A DNA stretch of 64,000 bases from Ferrovum sp. (GCA_010435995.1 JAAGNR010000070.1:1-64000); one strand, 5' to 3'; shown: positions 1 through 11,510, counted from the stretch's first letter. Numbers and translations: made by a program. The notes: generated by a model not told the origin, from the letters alone.

Positions 1-48
1 GACGGGAACCGTCCGAGGTGTGGAGCGGTGGAAGTTTCGCCGCGATGA
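1..48 (+). other. Possible 3' end of a coding region entering from the left (DGNRPRCGAVEVSPR*), perhaps a TnpB/OrfB-like tail
   Basis: Open frame from base 1 to a TGA at 46-48, followed by a hairpin at 63-84; too short to assign firmly. Confidence 0.22.
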
Positions 49-169
49 AGCACGAAACTCTCGCCATAGCCGTCTAGGCTTGGCGGGAGCAGTTCATAGG
101 CATTATCTTACGGAATCATGTCGGATTTTTCCTGACACAACAAACCCTCCCATTGACGGGGACGGTTTG

Positions 170-1117
170 TCAGAACAAAGGAGTTCCGTTGTTCTGATGC
201 CAGCGCAGAACACTCTCCCAGACTTCATCCGCATTTTCAGCATACCAATAAAGATCCATATCTTCTGCATCGATATGCCCCTGTTCCAGCATATATTCGG
301 CATCAAAAACACGGCGCCAGTAGGCCTCTCCCACCAACACGACGGGCATAGGCGACACTTTTCTGGTCTGAATCAGAGTCAATGCCCCGAACAGTTCATC
401 CAAAGTGCCAAACCCTCCTGGCAAAGCAACGATGGCCACAGCCCGTTTCATGAAATGCAGTTTGCGCATGGAAAAATAATGAAACTGGAAGCACAAACCC
501 GGCGTAATGTAGGGATTGGGATATTGCTCCCGAGGCAAAGTAATATTCAATCCTACCGTAGGTGCACCTACGTCATAGGCACCACGATTGGCGGATTCCA
601 TGGCCCCTGGCCCCCCGCCCGTCATCACCACCAGGGGAGAAACCGGGTTCGCTCCTGACGCGGCTCCCACTCTGTGGCCCAATTCCCTCCCCACCTGATA
701 GTAGCGCGACAATTCCATCCGATTTTCTGCCAAGCGCAGCATGCGCTCGAGATCGTGATTCGCTGCGCCAGCCTGAGCAACACGTTGACGAATATCGGCC
801 AATTCCTGCTGAGCCACCTTGGGCTCACGCAAACGCGTACTGCCAAAAACCACCACACACCGCTCAATGCCCTGCTGCGCCATGCCCTGTTCAGCTTTCA
901 TATAGTCCAGCTGAAGACGTACTCCACGGGCGGGTCCTGACTGAAGGAAATCCGCATCGATATCAGGTTCACGATAAGAGGGGTGATCGACGATGGTACG
1001 CAAACGTTCCATCAACTGAAGATCTGCTGGATCCTGTTTAGGATGGGACCATGGCAGCGGTTCATTACGACACAGAGGATCGGGAGGATAAGGAATATGT
1101 GGATAACGCCTTTTCAT
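170..1117 (-). CDS. LOG family protein (TIGR00730-type Rossmann fold)
   Basis: GGGPGAMESANRGA and PGGFGTLDE motifs typical of LOG/lysine decarboxylase-like proteins. Confidence 0.88.
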   Translation of the reverse strand: MKRRYPHIPYPPDPLCRNEPLPWSHPKQDPADLQLMERLRTIVDHPSYREPDIDADFLQSGPARGVRLQLDYMKAEQGMAQQGIERCVVVFGSTRLREPKVAQQELADIRQRVAQAGAANHDLERMLRLAENRMELSRYYQVGRELGHRVGAASGANPVSPLVVMTGGGPGAMESANRGAYDVGAPTVGLNITLPREQYPNPYITPGLCFQFHYFSMRKLHFMKRAVAIVALPGGFGTLDELFGALTLIQTRKVSPMPVVLVGEAYWRRVFDAEYMLEQGHIDAEDMDLYWYAENADEVWESVLRWHQNNGTPLF

Positions 1118-1132
1118 TCTGGATTTTCTCCG

Positions 1133-2602
1133 TCAGCGGTGTAGCCCGAAATCTCCTGACTGCGCCAATTCTGCGGCACGAACCACGGCGCGAGCCTTGT
1201 TGACCGTTTCCTGCCACTCCGTTTCCGGCACCGAATCTGCGACGATCCCTCCCCCAGACTGCACCCACAGTTCCCCTCTGGCCACGACGGCGGTGCGAAT
1301 GGCGATCGCCATATCCATGGCGCCATCAAAACCCAGGTAACCCACAGCCCCCCCGTAAATACCGCGCCGTGTGACCTCGAGTTCATCGATAATTTCCATG
1401 GCGCGAACCTTGGGAGCCCCGGACAAGGTACCCGCAGGAAATGTGGCGCGAAGAACATCCAATGCCCGCATTCCGGGACGAAGTTTACCCACCACATTAG
1501 AAACCAGATGCATGACATGGGAGTAGCGTTCGATGTTCATCTTCTCGGTCACACACACCGAACCGATACTGGCAATGCGTCCCACATCGTTGCGCCCCAA
1601 GTCCATCAGCATGACGTGTTCGGCAATTTCTTTGGGATCCTGCAATAATTCCTGGGCCAACAGGTCATCTTCTTCCGCCGTTTTTCCACGGTGCCGGGTC
1701 CCGGCAATGGGACGAACCGTGACTTCCTCATCCTCGAGACGCACCAGAATTTCTGGCGAAGCCCCCACGACATGAAAATCATCAAAATCATAGTAAAACA
1801 GGTAAGGCGAAGGGTTGAGACGACGCAAGGCACGATAGAGCGACAGTGGAGATGCCCGAAAGGGTTGGTGCATGCGTCGGCTCAACACCACCTGCATGAT
1901 ATCGCCCGCTTCAATGTAGGCCTTGGCCTTAGTCACCATCTCCTGATGCTGTTCCTGGGACATATCAGATACCACTACCGAATCCGGGACAAAAGGCGAT
2001 TCAGGTAAATCCACCGAGGTCCGCAACCGGTTTTGAAGCTCCGCTAGGCGGGCCCGCCCTGCTGCTACCCCCATTTCAGGAGTCACATGAACGATCAGGT
2101 GTAACAAGCCAGACAGGTTATCGATCACCGCCAGTTCTGTGGTCAACAGCAATAAGACATCGGGAACCCCGATGTCATCGGCTTTCCACCCTGCAGCCAA
2201 ACGGGTTTCGATGTAACGCACGATGTCATAACCAAAATAACCCGCCAACCCCCCATGAAAACGCGGCAACCCCGGCACTGGAGCCACCTTATGGCGCTCG
2301 AGGAAGCTTTGGATAAAGTTCAAGGGATCCGCAGATTCCTGGGTTTCCAGCACGCCCGCATCGCTCTCTACCTGCACCCGATAGCCCGTCACCCGCAGCC
2401 GCACAGACGCAGGCAAACCCACGAACGAAAAACGGCCAAACCGTTCCCCTCCCTGCACAGACTCCAGTAAAAATGAGTAAGGACGGGCTGCCAGTTTGGC
2501 GTACACCGCCAGTGGCGTGTCTAGATCAGCAGGCACCGTGAGCAGGAACGGCACATGGGTGTAACCCGCCGCGATCCAGGCCTCGAACTCGGCGTCGGTC
2601 AT
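1133..2602 (-). CDS. trpE: Anthranilate synthase component I
   Basis: Chorismate-binding motifs [35 protein letters not shown]; 489 aa. Confidence 0.95.
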   Translation of the reverse strand: MTDAEFEAWIAAGYTHVPFLLTVPADLDTPLAVYAKLAARPYSFLLESVQGGERFGRFSFVGLPASVRLRVTGYRVQVESDAGVLETQESADPLNFIQSFLERHKVAPVPGLPRFHGGLAGYFGYDIVRYIETRLAAGWKADDIGVPDVLLLLTTELAVIDNLSGLLHLIVHVTPEMGVAAGRARLAELQNRLRTSVDLPESPFVPDSVVVSDMSQEQHQEMVTKAKAYIEAGDIMQVVLSRRMHQPFRASPLSLYRALRRLNPSPYLFYYDFDDFHVVGASPEILVRLEDEEVTVRPIAGTRHRGKTAEEDDLLAQELLQDPKEIAEHVMLMDLGRNDVGRIASIGSVCVTEKMNIERYSHVMHLVSNVVGKLRPGMRALDVLRATFPAGTLSGAPKVRAMEIIDELEVTRRGIYGGAVGYLGFDGAMDMAIAIRTAVVARGELWVQSGGGIVADSVPETEWQETVNKARAVVRAAELAQSGDFGLHR

Positions 2603-3258
2603 CTGGCCAGCTCAGCTCGCATCGCAGTGATGGTGGCCTGGTAATCTTTGGTGTTGAATATGGCGGATCCCGCCACAAAAGTATCTGCTCCCGCCTGCGC
2701 CACGGCACGGATATTATCCACCTTGACTCCGCCATCCACTTCAAGCCAGATATCCCGACCACTCTCAGTGATTTTTTGGCGCACTGTGCGCAATTTGTCC
2801 AAAGCGCCGGGAATGAAAGACTGCCCGCCAAAACCAGGATTCACTGACATGATCAGGATCAAATCCACTTTGTCCATGACATGATCGAGGTAATTTAAAG
2901 GAGTCGCCGGATTGAATACCAGACCCGCCTTGCATCCCAGATCACGAATCATTTGCAGTGTACGATCCACATGCTCGGAAGCTTCCGGATGGAAACTGAT
3001 GATGTTGGCGCCCGCTTTGGCAAAGTCGGGAATGATCCGATCCACCGGTTTTACCATGAGATGGACATCGATGGGCGCCTGCGTATGGGGGCGAATGGCC
3101 GAGCACACCAAAGGACCGATGGTCAGGTTGGGAACATAATGGTTATCCATGACATCAAAGTGAATGATATCGGCTCCGGCAGCAATGACGGAAGAGACTT
3201 CTTCACCCAAACGGGCAAAGTCGGCAGACAAAATACTGGGGGCTATGCGAAAAGTCAT
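2599..3258 (-). CDS. rpe: Ribulose-phosphate 3-epimerase
   Basis: [51 protein letters not shown] motifs. Confidence 0.96.
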   Translation of the reverse strand: MTFRIAPSILSADFARLGEEVSSVIAAGADIIHFDVMDNHYVPNLTIGPLVCSAIRPHTQAPIDVHLMVKPVDRIIPDFAKAGANIISFHPEASEHVDRTLQMIRDLGCKAGLVFNPATPLNYLDHVMDKVDLILIMSVNPGFGGQSFIPGALDKLRTVRQKITESGRDIWLEVDGGVKVDNIRAVAQAGADTFVAGSAIFNTKDYQATITAMRAELAR

Positions 3259-3336
3259 GAATACTCCTCAAATCGATTCAATGATGGGCAACTGTCAGAC
3301 ATATTCTAACAGGCTGTAGCCGGGTAATGGTACGCT

Positions 3337-4602
3337 ATGTCCATGAAACGATCTCATCTCCTGTACCTGGCTCCCGTACTTTTATGCTTGGCAAGTTGCG
3401 CCACCCCCTCTGGGGTTCCTGCGATTCCGCCGCCCCTCCCACAACACCCCCCTGCGGCACCGCTGGCACAAGCCCCCGAGCCGTTTCTGGCCTGTCCTGA
3501 CAACTCCCCAGGAGAAACGCTTGCACCCAGCGTTCCGGAACCCCCTCGAGGACACTGGATTGTCAGCGACTTCAGCCAGATACCCGATTGGAGTAATGGG
3601 CCCCCCGTAGCCAGTTGGAATGCTTTTCTACAAAGCTGCCGTAAGCTTGACACCTCCCCCCTCTGGGCAAAAAGTTGCCATCAGGCCGAGGAATTGGGCG
3701 ACTATGATGAAACACGCGTAAAGAAGTTTTTTGAGGACCACTTCACCCCCTGGCAAATCGAGAATGGGGATGGTTCTACCCAAGGGCTCATCACCGGCTA
3801 TTATGAACCCCTGCTCCATGGCAGCTTGCACCGCAGCCCGCACTATCAAACCCCCTTGTACAGCCCCCCTCCAGACCTGCTGACCATCGATCTGGGAGAT
3901 ATAGCCCCCGACCTCAAAGGGCGACGGTTGCGCGGCAGAATTCAGGGAAATCATGTGGTTCCCTATTTCAGTCGTGCAGAAATCGAGGTGGAAGATCGTC
4001 CCTTGGCCGGCAACGAATTGCTCTGGGTCGATGATCCGGTAGAAGCGTTCTTTCTTCAAATTCAAGGCTCAGGTGTGGTAGAACTGGAAGACGGACAGTT
4101 GCTCCATGTGGGCTATGCCGATCAGAACGGTCACCCCTTTCGCTCCATTGCCCGAGTTCTCATACAGCAGCATCAATTGACCTTGGCTCAAACTTCCATG
4201 CAGGGCATCAAGGAATGGGCACGTCATCATCCTGCCGCCGTGCAGACCCTGCTCAATCAAAATCCCAGTTTTGTATTTTTCCAGATATTGCCCGCCGACC
4301 TTCCGGGCCCCCTGGGAACCTTGGGTGTCCCTCTGACTGGGCAGGCCAGCCTCGCCGTCGACCCCCGTGTGATCCCTCTGGGCGCGCCCGTATTCATCGC
4401 CACCAGCGCTCCGGGAACCGATCAACCCCTGCACCGTCTGATGATGGCCCAGGATACGGGGGGAGCCATTCGCGGGGCTGTCCGTGCCGATTTTTTCTGG
4501 GGCTTCGGGACAACAGCAGAACATCAAGCCGGACGAATGAAACAAGAGGGGCAACTCTGGGTATTGTACCCGCGCGGAGCCTCTCCGCCTGAAACCCGCT
4601 GA
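3337..4602 (+). CDS. mltA: Membrane-bound lytic murein transglycosylase A
   Basis: Lipobox (LCLASC), GLITGYYEP, C-terminal 3D domain AQDTGGAIRGAVRADFFWG. Confidence 0.92.
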   Translation: MSMKRSHLLYLAPVLLCLASCATPSGVPAIPPPLPQHPPAAPLAQAPEPFLACPDNSPGETLAPSVPEPPRGHWIVSDFSQIPDWSNGPPVASWNAFLQSCRKLDTSPLWAKSCHQAEELGDYDETRVKKFFEDHFTPWQIENGDGSTQGLITGYYEPLLHGSLHRSPHYQTPLYSPPPDLLTIDLGDIAPDLKGRRLRGRIQGNHVVPYFSRAEIEVEDRPLAGNELLWVDDPVEAFFLQIQGSGVVELEDGQLLHVGYADQNGHPFRSIARVLIQQHQLTLAQTSMQGIKEWARHHPAAVQTLLNQNPSFVFFQILPADLPGPLGTLGVPLTGQASLAVDPRVIPLGAPVFIATSAPGTDQPLHRLMMAQDTGGAIRGAVRADFFWGFGTTAEHQAGRMKQEGQLWVLYPRGASPPETR

Positions 4603-4629
4603 CCTTAACAGCAAGACCCGTTATAATGG

Positions 4630-5928
4630 TTGGTTAACGACAGAATCCCGGAAAAGACCTTGCCTGATTCCTCTGCCCATCAGCTGCACGCCTTCGGCCT
4701 GAACCATGAAACGGCCCCCATTGCCATTCGCGAGCGGGTGGCGTTCCCCCAGGATCGTCTGCAAACTGCGCTGAATGCCCTGATTCAGGCCACGCCGGCA
4801 GAGGAAGCCGTCATTCTGTCCACCTGCAATCGTACCGAAATCTACTGCAAAACCCCCCATCCGGAAACCGTGGCCGACTGGCTATCAGATCACCATGATC
4901 TGGCTGGCTTTGACATTACCCAGTACCTCTACCATCTCGACGGCAGTGCGGCTGCGCACCATGCGTTTCGTGTGGCTGCCGGACTGGATTCCATGGTACT
5001 GGGGGAAACTCAAATTTTAGGGCAGGTAAAACAAGCGGTGCGTTATGCCGAGGAAGCCGGTACCCTGGGTCCTCTGCTCAACAAAATGTTCCAGCAAACC
5101 TTCTCCGTAGCCAAAGCGGTGCGCAGTCAAACTGCCATTGGTGAGCGCTCCGTGTCTTTGGCTTCCGCCGCCCTCAAGTTGACGGCCAATGTGCTGGGAC
5201 CCATGGAAGAACAACGCGTCCTGTTCATCGGCGCCGGTGAAATGATTGAACTGGTAGCCACCTACTTTCTTGCCCGGCATCCTCAAGCCGTCACTGTAGC
5301 CAATCGCTCTCTGGAGCGCGGTCAGGCTCTGGCTACGCAACTCAATGGGGAATGCATTGCGCTAACCGACCTTCCCTTGGCGCTGCCACACCATGATGTG
5401 ATCATTTCCTCCACCGCCAGCCATTTGCCTCTCATCGGCAAAGGTATGGTGGAGCGGGCGTTACGCCAGCGCAAACATCGCCCTATGGTCATGATAGATC
5501 TGGCCGTACCCCGCGATATCGAACCGGAAGTGGCAAAACTGCAGGATGTTTTTCTATACACCGTGGATGATCTGGGAAAAGTCACCCAAGAAAATCGTGA
5601 CTCGCGCCAATTGGCCGTCGATGAAGCGGAAAACATCATCACCGAACAGGTGAACACTTTCCTCAGCTGGATTCAGTCGCGCGGCATCGTCCCCACCATT
5701 CGCTCTTTGCGCGACCACGCCGAAAACTATCGTCAACTGGAACTGGACAAAGCGCGGCGCGCTTTGAGCCGTGGAGAAGATCCGGCAAAAGTGATCGAAC
5801 ACTTGTCCCAGAGCTTGATGAACAAATGGCTGCATCATCCCGTGCAAGCGCTTCATCACTCTCAGGGAACGAGACAGCAATCCCTGGTGGATGCCATCCG
5901 TCATCTTTTCCCTGGGGAAAACACTTGA
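4630..5928 (+). CDS. hemA: Glutamyl-tRNA reductase
   Basis: [40 protein letters not shown] motifs. Confidence 0.96.
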   Translation: MVNDRIPEKTLPDSSAHQLHAFGLNHETAPIAIRERVAFPQDRLQTALNALIQATPAEEAVILSTCNRTEIYCKTPHPETVADWLSDHHDLAGFDITQYLYHLDGSAAAHHAFRVAAGLDSMVLGETQILGQVKQAVRYAEEAGTLGPLLNKMFQQTFSVAKAVRSQTAIGERSVSLASAALKLTANVLGPMEEQRVLFIGAGEMIELVATYFLARHPQAVTVANRSLERGQALATQLNGECIALTDLPLALPHHDVIISSTASHLPLIGKGMVERALRQRKHRPMVMIDLAVPRDIEPEVAKLQDVFLYTVDDLGKVTQENRDSRQLAVDEAENIITEQVNTFLSWIQSRGIVPTIRSLRDHAENYRQLELDKARRALSRGEDPAKVIEHLSQSLMNKWLHHPVQALHHSQGTRQQSLVDAIRHLFPGENT

Positions 5929-7013
5929 AATCTTCCCTGCATCAACGCCTCGAAACCCTGCGTCAGCGCCAAACCGAACTTGACCAACTGCTGGTTGATC
6001 CGGCCCTGTCCCAACAACTCGACCAATACCGAAAACTCACCAAGGAACGTGCTGAGCTGGCCCCCGTGGTCATGCTGTACGAAGAATACCGGGGCATTGA
6101 AAATGACATCGAGGCCGCCCAATCCTTGTCTCAGGAAAATGCCGAATGGCGCGCCTTTGCCGAAGAAGAGACACGCCATGGTCAGCAGCGTCTGGTTCAA
6201 CTGGAGAACGACATCCAACAGGCATTGCTGCCGCGCAACCCCAACGATGACCGCAATATTTTCCTGGAAATTCGTGCAGGCACCGGCGGAGATGAATCAG
6301 CATTATTTGCTGGCGACCTGTTTCGCATGTATGCACGCTTTGCGGAACGACTGGGGTGGCACACCGAAATTCTGTCTCACAGCGATGGGGAAATGGGTGG
6401 CTTCAAGGAAATCATCTGTAAGATCGAGGGAACCGGAGCCTTTGCTCGTTTCAAGTTCGAGTCCGGGGGGCATCGGGTACAACGCGTTCCTTCCACAGAA
6501 ACCCAAGGCCGGATTCACACGTCGGCCTGCACCGTAGCCATTCTTCCGGAAGCCGATGAACTCAGCGAGGTCACCCTCAACCCAGCGGATCTGCGCATCG
6601 ATACTTTCCGCGCCAGTGGTGCCGGAGGACAGCACATCAACAAAACCGACTCGGCGGTACGCATCACCCACCTCCCCAGCGGTCTGGTGGTGGAATGCCA
6701 GGATGGGCGCAGTCAACATAAAAACAAGGCTCAGGCTATGTCCGTATTGGCCGCCCGCCTGCGCGACAAGCAAGAACGCGAGCAACATGCCAAGGAAGCC
6801 GCAACCCGCCGTTCCCTCATCGGCAGCGGGGATCGTTCAGAACGCATACGCACCTACAATTTCCCCCAGGGACGGATCACCGATCACCGCATTAATCTCA
6901 CCCTGTACAAAATTGAAGCCATGATGGATGGTGACTTGTTTGAACTCACCGGCACACTCATGACCGAACACCAAGCCGACCTCCTGGCAGGACTGGCCGA
7001 CTCCCTCGACTGA
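5925..7013 (+). CDS. prfA: Peptide chain release factor 1
   Basis: GGQ motif in [21 protein letters not shown]; probable TTG start at 5925 overlapping the hemA stop (TTGA); the track's upstream ATG (5826) lies inside hemA. Confidence 0.94.
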   Translation: MKSSLHQRLETLRQRQTELDQLLVDPALSQQLDQYRKLTKERAELAPVVMLYEEYRGIENDIEAAQSLSQENAEWRAFAEEETRHGQQRLVQLENDIQQALLPRNPNDDRNIFLEIRAGTGGDESALFAGDLFRMYARFAERLGWHTEILSHSDGEMGGFKEIICKIEGTGAFARFKFESGGHRVQRVPSTETQGRIHTSACTVAILPEADELSEVTLNPADLRIDTFRASGAGGQHINKTDSAVRITHLPSGLVVECQDGRSQHKNKAQAMSVLAARLRDKQEREQHAKEAATRRSLIGSGDRSERIRTYNFPQGRITDHRINLTLYKIEAMMDGDLFELTGTLMTEHQADLLAGLADSLD

Positions 7014-7017
7014 ACGG

Positions 7018-7842
7018 ATGGTTTCCATCGAACATCTGTTGCGCGACCCGATGCTACCGCGCCTCGAACTCCGCCTACTGATGGAAAAAGTCACCCATTG
7101 GTCATGGACACGTTTGATCACTCATGCAGACAGCGTCCTCTCGGCTTCACAATATGCCGAATTTATAACCTTGAAACAACGCCGTCTCTCCGGGGAACCC
7201 ATTGCCTATCTTTTGGGACAGCGCGAATTTTATGGATTGAATTTTCATGTCAGTCCCGCAGTCCTGATCCCTCGCCCGGAAACTGAGGGGTTGGTGGATT
7301 GGGCCCTGGAATGGGACTCCCGCCCCCGTTCCGTCCTTGATCTGGGTACGGGGAGCGGGGCCATTGCCCTCGCTCTGAAGGTACACCGCCCACTCTGGAG
7401 CATCACCGGTGCCGACAATTCTGAAACGGCCCTGGAAGTGGCCCGACGCAACGCCGCCCATCTGACTCCCCCTGGCATATCTCCGGTGCCATTCGTCCAC
7501 AGCCATTGGTTTGATGCCTTCAAGGGAAAAACCTACGATCTTATCGTTGCCAATCCGCCCTATATTGCTGCGGAAGATTTCCATGTCCAACAAGGGGACT
7601 TGCGTTTTGAGCCGGCCTCGGCCCTCACCTCTGGCCCACAGGGAATGGATGCTCTGTCCCACATCATCGCCAGCGCCTCCCTGCATCTCTCCCCCTCAGG
7701 ATCGCTGTTGGTGGAACACGGCTATGATCAGGCCGAAGCCTGTCGTCAAGCGTTGGACCGGGCAGGATTTGACTCCATTGTCACACGCCGTGATCTGGCG
7801 GGTCAGGAGCGACTCACCGGTGGAAAATATTCCAAAAAGTAG
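7018..7842 (+). CDS. prmC: Release factor N5-glutamine methyltransferase
   Basis: VLDLGTGSGAIALAL and NPPY motif; downstream of prfA. Confidence 0.95.
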   Translation: MVSIEHLLRDPMLPRLELRLLMEKVTHWSWTRLITHADSVLSASQYAEFITLKQRRLSGEPIAYLLGQREFYGLNFHVSPAVLIPRPETEGLVDWALEWDSRPRSVLDLGTGSGAIALALKVHRPLWSITGADNSETALEVARRNAAHLTPPGISPVPFVHSHWFDAFKGKTYDLIVANPPYIAAEDFHVQQGDLRFEPASALTSGPQGMDALSHIIASASLHLSPSGSLLVEHGYDQAEACRQALDRAGFDSIVTRRDLAGQERLTGGKYSKK

Positions 7843-7907
7843 AAGAATTTCACACTTTTTTCTCCGTGGGCGTAGAATGCGCTTTTTCCCTTTGGGTAGA
7901 TGCTTGC

Positions 7908-8882
7908 ATGGGAATAGAAACCGTAATCACCGACCCCCTGAGCTTGGGCAAGATCCCCTTGTTGCCGGGCACCCGCAAGATCATCGATGGCGTGGAACGG
8001 GTTTTTTACGACGGCTACTGGATTCGTTACTACCATCCTCCCGCAGACACCCTGAAAGCCAAGCGACAACTCATCACCGCGCTGACGCGACGACTCTTCA
8101 ATCATGTGGAACATGGAATCAACATTCCCGGCTGGCGGCTTGCCCACGCACGCCAAGCCTACGACAACGCCACCGATCCTGCTCGCAAGCGCGTCAACGG
8201 GGCCATGCTTGCAGGAGCCTTGTTCAATCGCGCCTCGGACATCATTTCGAAATTGGTGGAAATTCAGGAAATGGGCGTGGAAATTCTGCCCGACAATGCG
8301 CTGTTGCGCGAATGTGGCCGCTGTCTGCAGGAAGCACTGACCCTAGGTCGATTGGTCTTGCACCGCAGCGGGGAAGAAGGCATCGATGAACTCTGGGGTG
8401 AGCCGTTGCACGCCTTTTCTATTCCGGTGGATGATTTTTACGAAAGCCGCTATCTCAAAATCGCCTCCACTCTCAGGGAAGTGGATCACATCGGTCAGTC
8501 CCTGACCCTGTGTTTGCGCGAAGACCCCGATTTTCAGGATGCTATTCCCCTAATTTCTCGAGTCATAGACAGCGCACATAAAAAACTGGAAACCCTGCAA
8601 ACCGATGATCTGATTTTTCTGGTCTGGCCAGAATTCGTCGTAGCAGGGGAACAATTGACGAACTTCCGTCCCCCCATCGCCCTCAGTCATGACCTGGAGC
8701 GTGTCCGCCACCAAGAACACGGACTGCTGTTGATTAGCCAAGGATGGGCCATTCTCAACGATGTTTCGCGAGCACGCACCCCCATGCCCAAAACCACCCA
8801 GTCCTATATTGAGCGTCTGGAAGCATTTCGCGCCTGTGGTACTTGCCCTCCTCTCCCGACCCCGTCGCGAGAGAAGGACTAA
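7908..8882 (+). CDS. Conserved-looking hypothetical protein
   Basis: Long ORF, likely start MGIETVITDPLSL at 7908; no family recognised. Confidence 0.7.
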   Translation: MGIETVITDPLSLGKIPLLPGTRKIIDGVERVFYDGYWIRYYHPPADTLKAKRQLITALTRRLFNHVEHGINIPGWRLAHARQAYDNATDPARKRVNGAMLAGALFNRASDIISKLVEIQEMGVEILPDNALLRECGRCLQEALTLGRLVLHRSGEEGIDELWGEPLHAFSIPVDDFYESRYLKIASTLREVDHIGQSLTLCLREDPDFQDAIPLISRVIDSAHKKLETLQTDDLIFLVWPEFVVAGEQLTNFRPPIALSHDLERVRHQEHGLLLISQGWAILNDVSRARTPMPKTTQSYIERLEAFRACGTCPPLPTPSREKD

Positions 8883-8889
8883 GGGGATA

Positions 8890-9198
8890 TTAACTGGCAA
8901 GCAGTTGCTTCAATTCCCCGTTTTGGAATAGCTCGCTCATAATATCCGATCCTCCCACGAATTCTCCTTTGACGTACAACTGCGGGATGGTCGGCCAGTT
9001 GGCATAGGACTTGATACCTTGGCGAATTTCCGGATTTTGTAGCACATCTACGGAAAAAAATTCTTGCACGCCGCATTGCCGCAAAATTTTTACCGCATTG
9101 GCTGAAAAACCACACTGTGGAAAATCAGGGCTTCCCTTCATATACAATACCACCGCATGGCCCTTGACTTGTTGATCAATGACTTCCTGAATAGACAT
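8890..9198 (-). CDS. grxD: Monothiol glutaredoxin, Grx4 family
   Basis: YMKGSPDFPQCGFSANAVKIL (CGFS motif), NWPTIPQLYVKGEFVGGSDI; start MSIQEVI at 9198. Confidence 0.95.
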   Translation of the reverse strand: MSIQEVIDQQVKGHAVVLYMKGSPDFPQCGFSANAVKILRQCGVQEFFSVDVLQNPEIRQGIKSYANWPTIPQLYVKGEFVGGSDIMSELFQNGELKQLLAS

Positions 9199-9199
9199 A

Positions 9200-10147
9200 A
9201 TGACTCCTATGTGGAAAAAACACCCCTTACACCGTGCACACTGGGGTGCGCTACGACAGTATATTGGAATGATTCCAATCCTGCTTGCCTTCATACCGCG
9301 CCCAGCCTTCGCCTGGGGTGATGAAGGGCATGAAATTGTGGCTGCCATCGCCATGAAATTCATGGAGCCGGAGCAACGCCAGCGCCTGATCCAACTGCTC
9401 TCCCAGGATGACGATACGCTCACGGCCCACGATCCAGTCAGCGTTGCAACCTGGGCAGACCGGTATCGTGACTCGGCACAGGAGGGTCCCCATGTCCATT
9501 ATCATCAGACCCATGCATGGCATTTTGTCGATCTTGAACGCGACCACCCCAACCTGGATCGCGCATGCGCCGATCATCCCCCGCTTCCACAGGGCACCCC
9601 GGCCTCTGCAGGCCCGGCTCGTGACTGTGTGGTCGATAAAATTGAGCAATTTAACGCCGAACTGCAGCATTACAAGACAGCTGGATTTCCCTCGAAAAAT
9701 CGTGCTGAAGCCATTCTGGCCGTCAAATATCTGATCCATTTTATTGGCGATTTGCACCAACCCATGCATGCCATCGACGATCATGATCGGGGGGGGAACG
9801 AACTTAAGGTCAAGTGGCCCCCCGTCCATGCCGGCAGTCTCCATCACTATTGGGACACGGTATTTGTGGAACGACTGGGAACCGATGTCACCCTCGTCGC
9901 GTCTACCCTTGCCGCCCGAATCACCCCGGAAAATCTTCAGGCATGGCAACAGGGTTCAGCCCGCGACTGGGCACGGGAATCCTTTGACACTGCCCGCTCC
10001 GTCGCCTATGACCCCTTGCCAACCCCCAATGAAGCGGGGCATTACCTGCTATCTGACACTTATGTAGACCAAGCCACGGAAGTGGTGGCAGTACAACTGG
10101 AAGAAGCTGGAGTACGTCTCGCCTACTGCCTAGACAAGGACTTATGA
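9200..10147 (+). CDS. S1/P1-family zinc-dependent nuclease, secreted
   Basis: Signal-peptide-like N-terminus ending AFA/WGDEGHEIVA; YLIHFIGDLHQPMHAIDDHDRGGN and LHHYWD metal-binding motifs. Start may be 9209 or 9269. Confidence 0.88.
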   Translation: MTPMWKKHPLHRAHWGALRQYIGMIPILLAFIPRPAFAWGDEGHEIVAAIAMKFMEPEQRQRLIQLLSQDDDTLTAHDPVSVATWADRYRDSAQEGPHVHYHQTHAWHFVDLERDHPNLDRACADHPPLPQGTPASAGPARDCVVDKIEQFNAELQHYKTAGFPSKNRAEAILAVKYLIHFIGDLHQPMHAIDDHDRGGNELKVKWPPVHAGSLHHYWDTVFVERLGTDVTLVASTLAARITPENLQAWQQGSARDWARESFDTARSVAYDPLPTPNEAGHYLLSDTYVDQATEVVAVQLEEAGVRLAYCLDKDL

Positions 10148-10148
10148 C

Positions 10149-11510
10149 ATGAATGCTGCTGTATTGATCGTCGATGATGATGCCGACCTACTCCACTTGC
10201 TCTCCTTGCGTCTGCGCACCGCCGGCTACCGGGTACGTACCGCCACCTCAGCTGAAACCGCCTTGGCTGAAGTCGCTGCGGAACGACCAGGAGTGGTGTT
10301 GAGTGACGTCCAGCTTCCCGGCATGGATGGTTTGCGCCTGTTCGATGAAATTCATTCCCGCGACCCCACCCTTCCGGTCATTCTGCTGACGGCCCATGGC
10401 ACCATTCCTGATGCCGTGGAAGCTACAGCCAAGGGCGTTTTTGGCTACCTGACCAAACCCTTTGATGCTGCCCTGTTGCTGGAAAAAATCAAATCCGCCT
10501 TGACCCTCTACGCGCAAGTAGAAGCCCCATCCACCGCCGATGACCATTGGCGCGAAGAAATACTGAGTCGTTCCCAGCGGATGGCGGAACTGTTGAATGA
10601 AGCCCATCTTGTTGCCCGCTCCGATGTCAGCGTGTTGATCCGTGGCGAAAGTGGCAGCGGCAAAGAGCTTCTGGCCCGCGCTCTACACCGCGCCAGCACG
10701 CGCGCTCAAAACCCCTTTATTGCCCTTAATTGCAGTGCAATTCCTGAAGCTCTACTGGAATCCGAACTCTTTGGACATGAAAAGGGTGCCTTTACCGGCG
10801 CCATTCAAGCGCACCAAGGCCTATTCCGGTCTGCCCAAGGGGGAACACTGTTTCTCGATGAAATCGGTGACATGCCCCTCAATCTCCAAGCCAAACTGTT
10901 GCGCGTTCTGGAAGAACGCAAAGTACGCCCAGTGGGGTCTAATCATAGTCACGCAGTGGATGTGCGCGTACTTTCCGCCACCCACCAAAATCTGGAAGCT
11001 GCCATTACCACCGATCAATTTCGCGAAGACTTGTATTACCGCCTGAATGTTGTGGAGTTGACCCTTCCGCCATTGCGCGAGCGACGGGAAGATATTCCCT
11101 TACTCGTCAAACATTTTCTGGATCGGCTGAACAAAAAATATGGTAAGCATCTCAATGGGTTTGCCCCCGATGCGCTCTCGGTATTGTCCACAGCGCCCTG
11201 GCCAGGAAATATTCGTCAACTCCACAACGTAGTGGAGCAGGTGTGTGCCCTGTCTACCACCCCCATCATTCCCCTCTCCCTGGTGCAACGTGCTCTGCGC
11301 CTTCCAGCAGTGGAAATCCTCAGTTTGACCGAAGCGCGCGAACGCTTTGAACGCGACTATCTTACGGGCTTACTCAAGCTCACCGAAGGTCAGGTTGCCG
11401 ACGCCGCCCGCTTGGCCCAACGCAATCGTACGGAGTTCTACCGCCTGTTACAAAAATATGGCCTGACCCCTGACAGTTTCCGCACCGTCTCTTTACAACG
11501 ACAAGAATAG
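10149..11510 (+). CDS. glrR: Sigma-54-dependent response regulator, GlrR/QseF-like
   Basis: Receiver domain ([36 protein letters not shown]), AAA+ [13 protein letters not shown] and GAFTGA loop, Fis-type HTH at C-terminus; cognate kinase and QseG-like genes nearby. Confidence 0.88.
   Translation: MNAAVLIVDDDADLLHLLSLRLRTAGYRVRTATSAETALAEVAAERPGVVLSDVQLPGMDGLRLFDEIHSRDPTLPVILLTAHGTIPDAVEATAKGVFGYLTKPFDAALLLEKIKSALTLYAQVEAPSTADDHWREEILSRSQRMAELLNEAHLVARSDVSVLIRGESGSGKELLARALHRASTRAQNPFIALNCSAIPEALLESELFGHEKGAFTGAIQAHQGLFRSAQGGTLFLDEIGDMPLNLQAKLLRVLEERKVRPVGSNHSHAVDVRVLSATHQNLEAAITTDQFREDLYYRLNVVELTLPPLRERREDIPLLVKHFLDRLNKKYGKHLNGFAPDALSVLSTAPWPGNIRQLHNVVEQVCALSTTPIIPLSLVQRALRLPAVEILSLTEARERFERDYLTGLLKLTEGQVADAARLAQRNRTEFYRLLQKYGLTPDSFRTVSLQRQE

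Noticed and set aside
119-137. TGTC-N11-GACA resembling a GlrR site
   Set aside because: Spacer is 11 rather than 10, and there is no sigma-54 promoter or relevant gene start.
5826-5924. Upstream ATG start for prfA in the track
   Set aside because: Lies inside hemA; RF1 homology begins at the TTG at 5925.
7511-8389. 292-aa ORF spanning prmC and the next gene
   Set aside because: Frame shadow of two better supported genes; Arg/Pro/His-rich translation.
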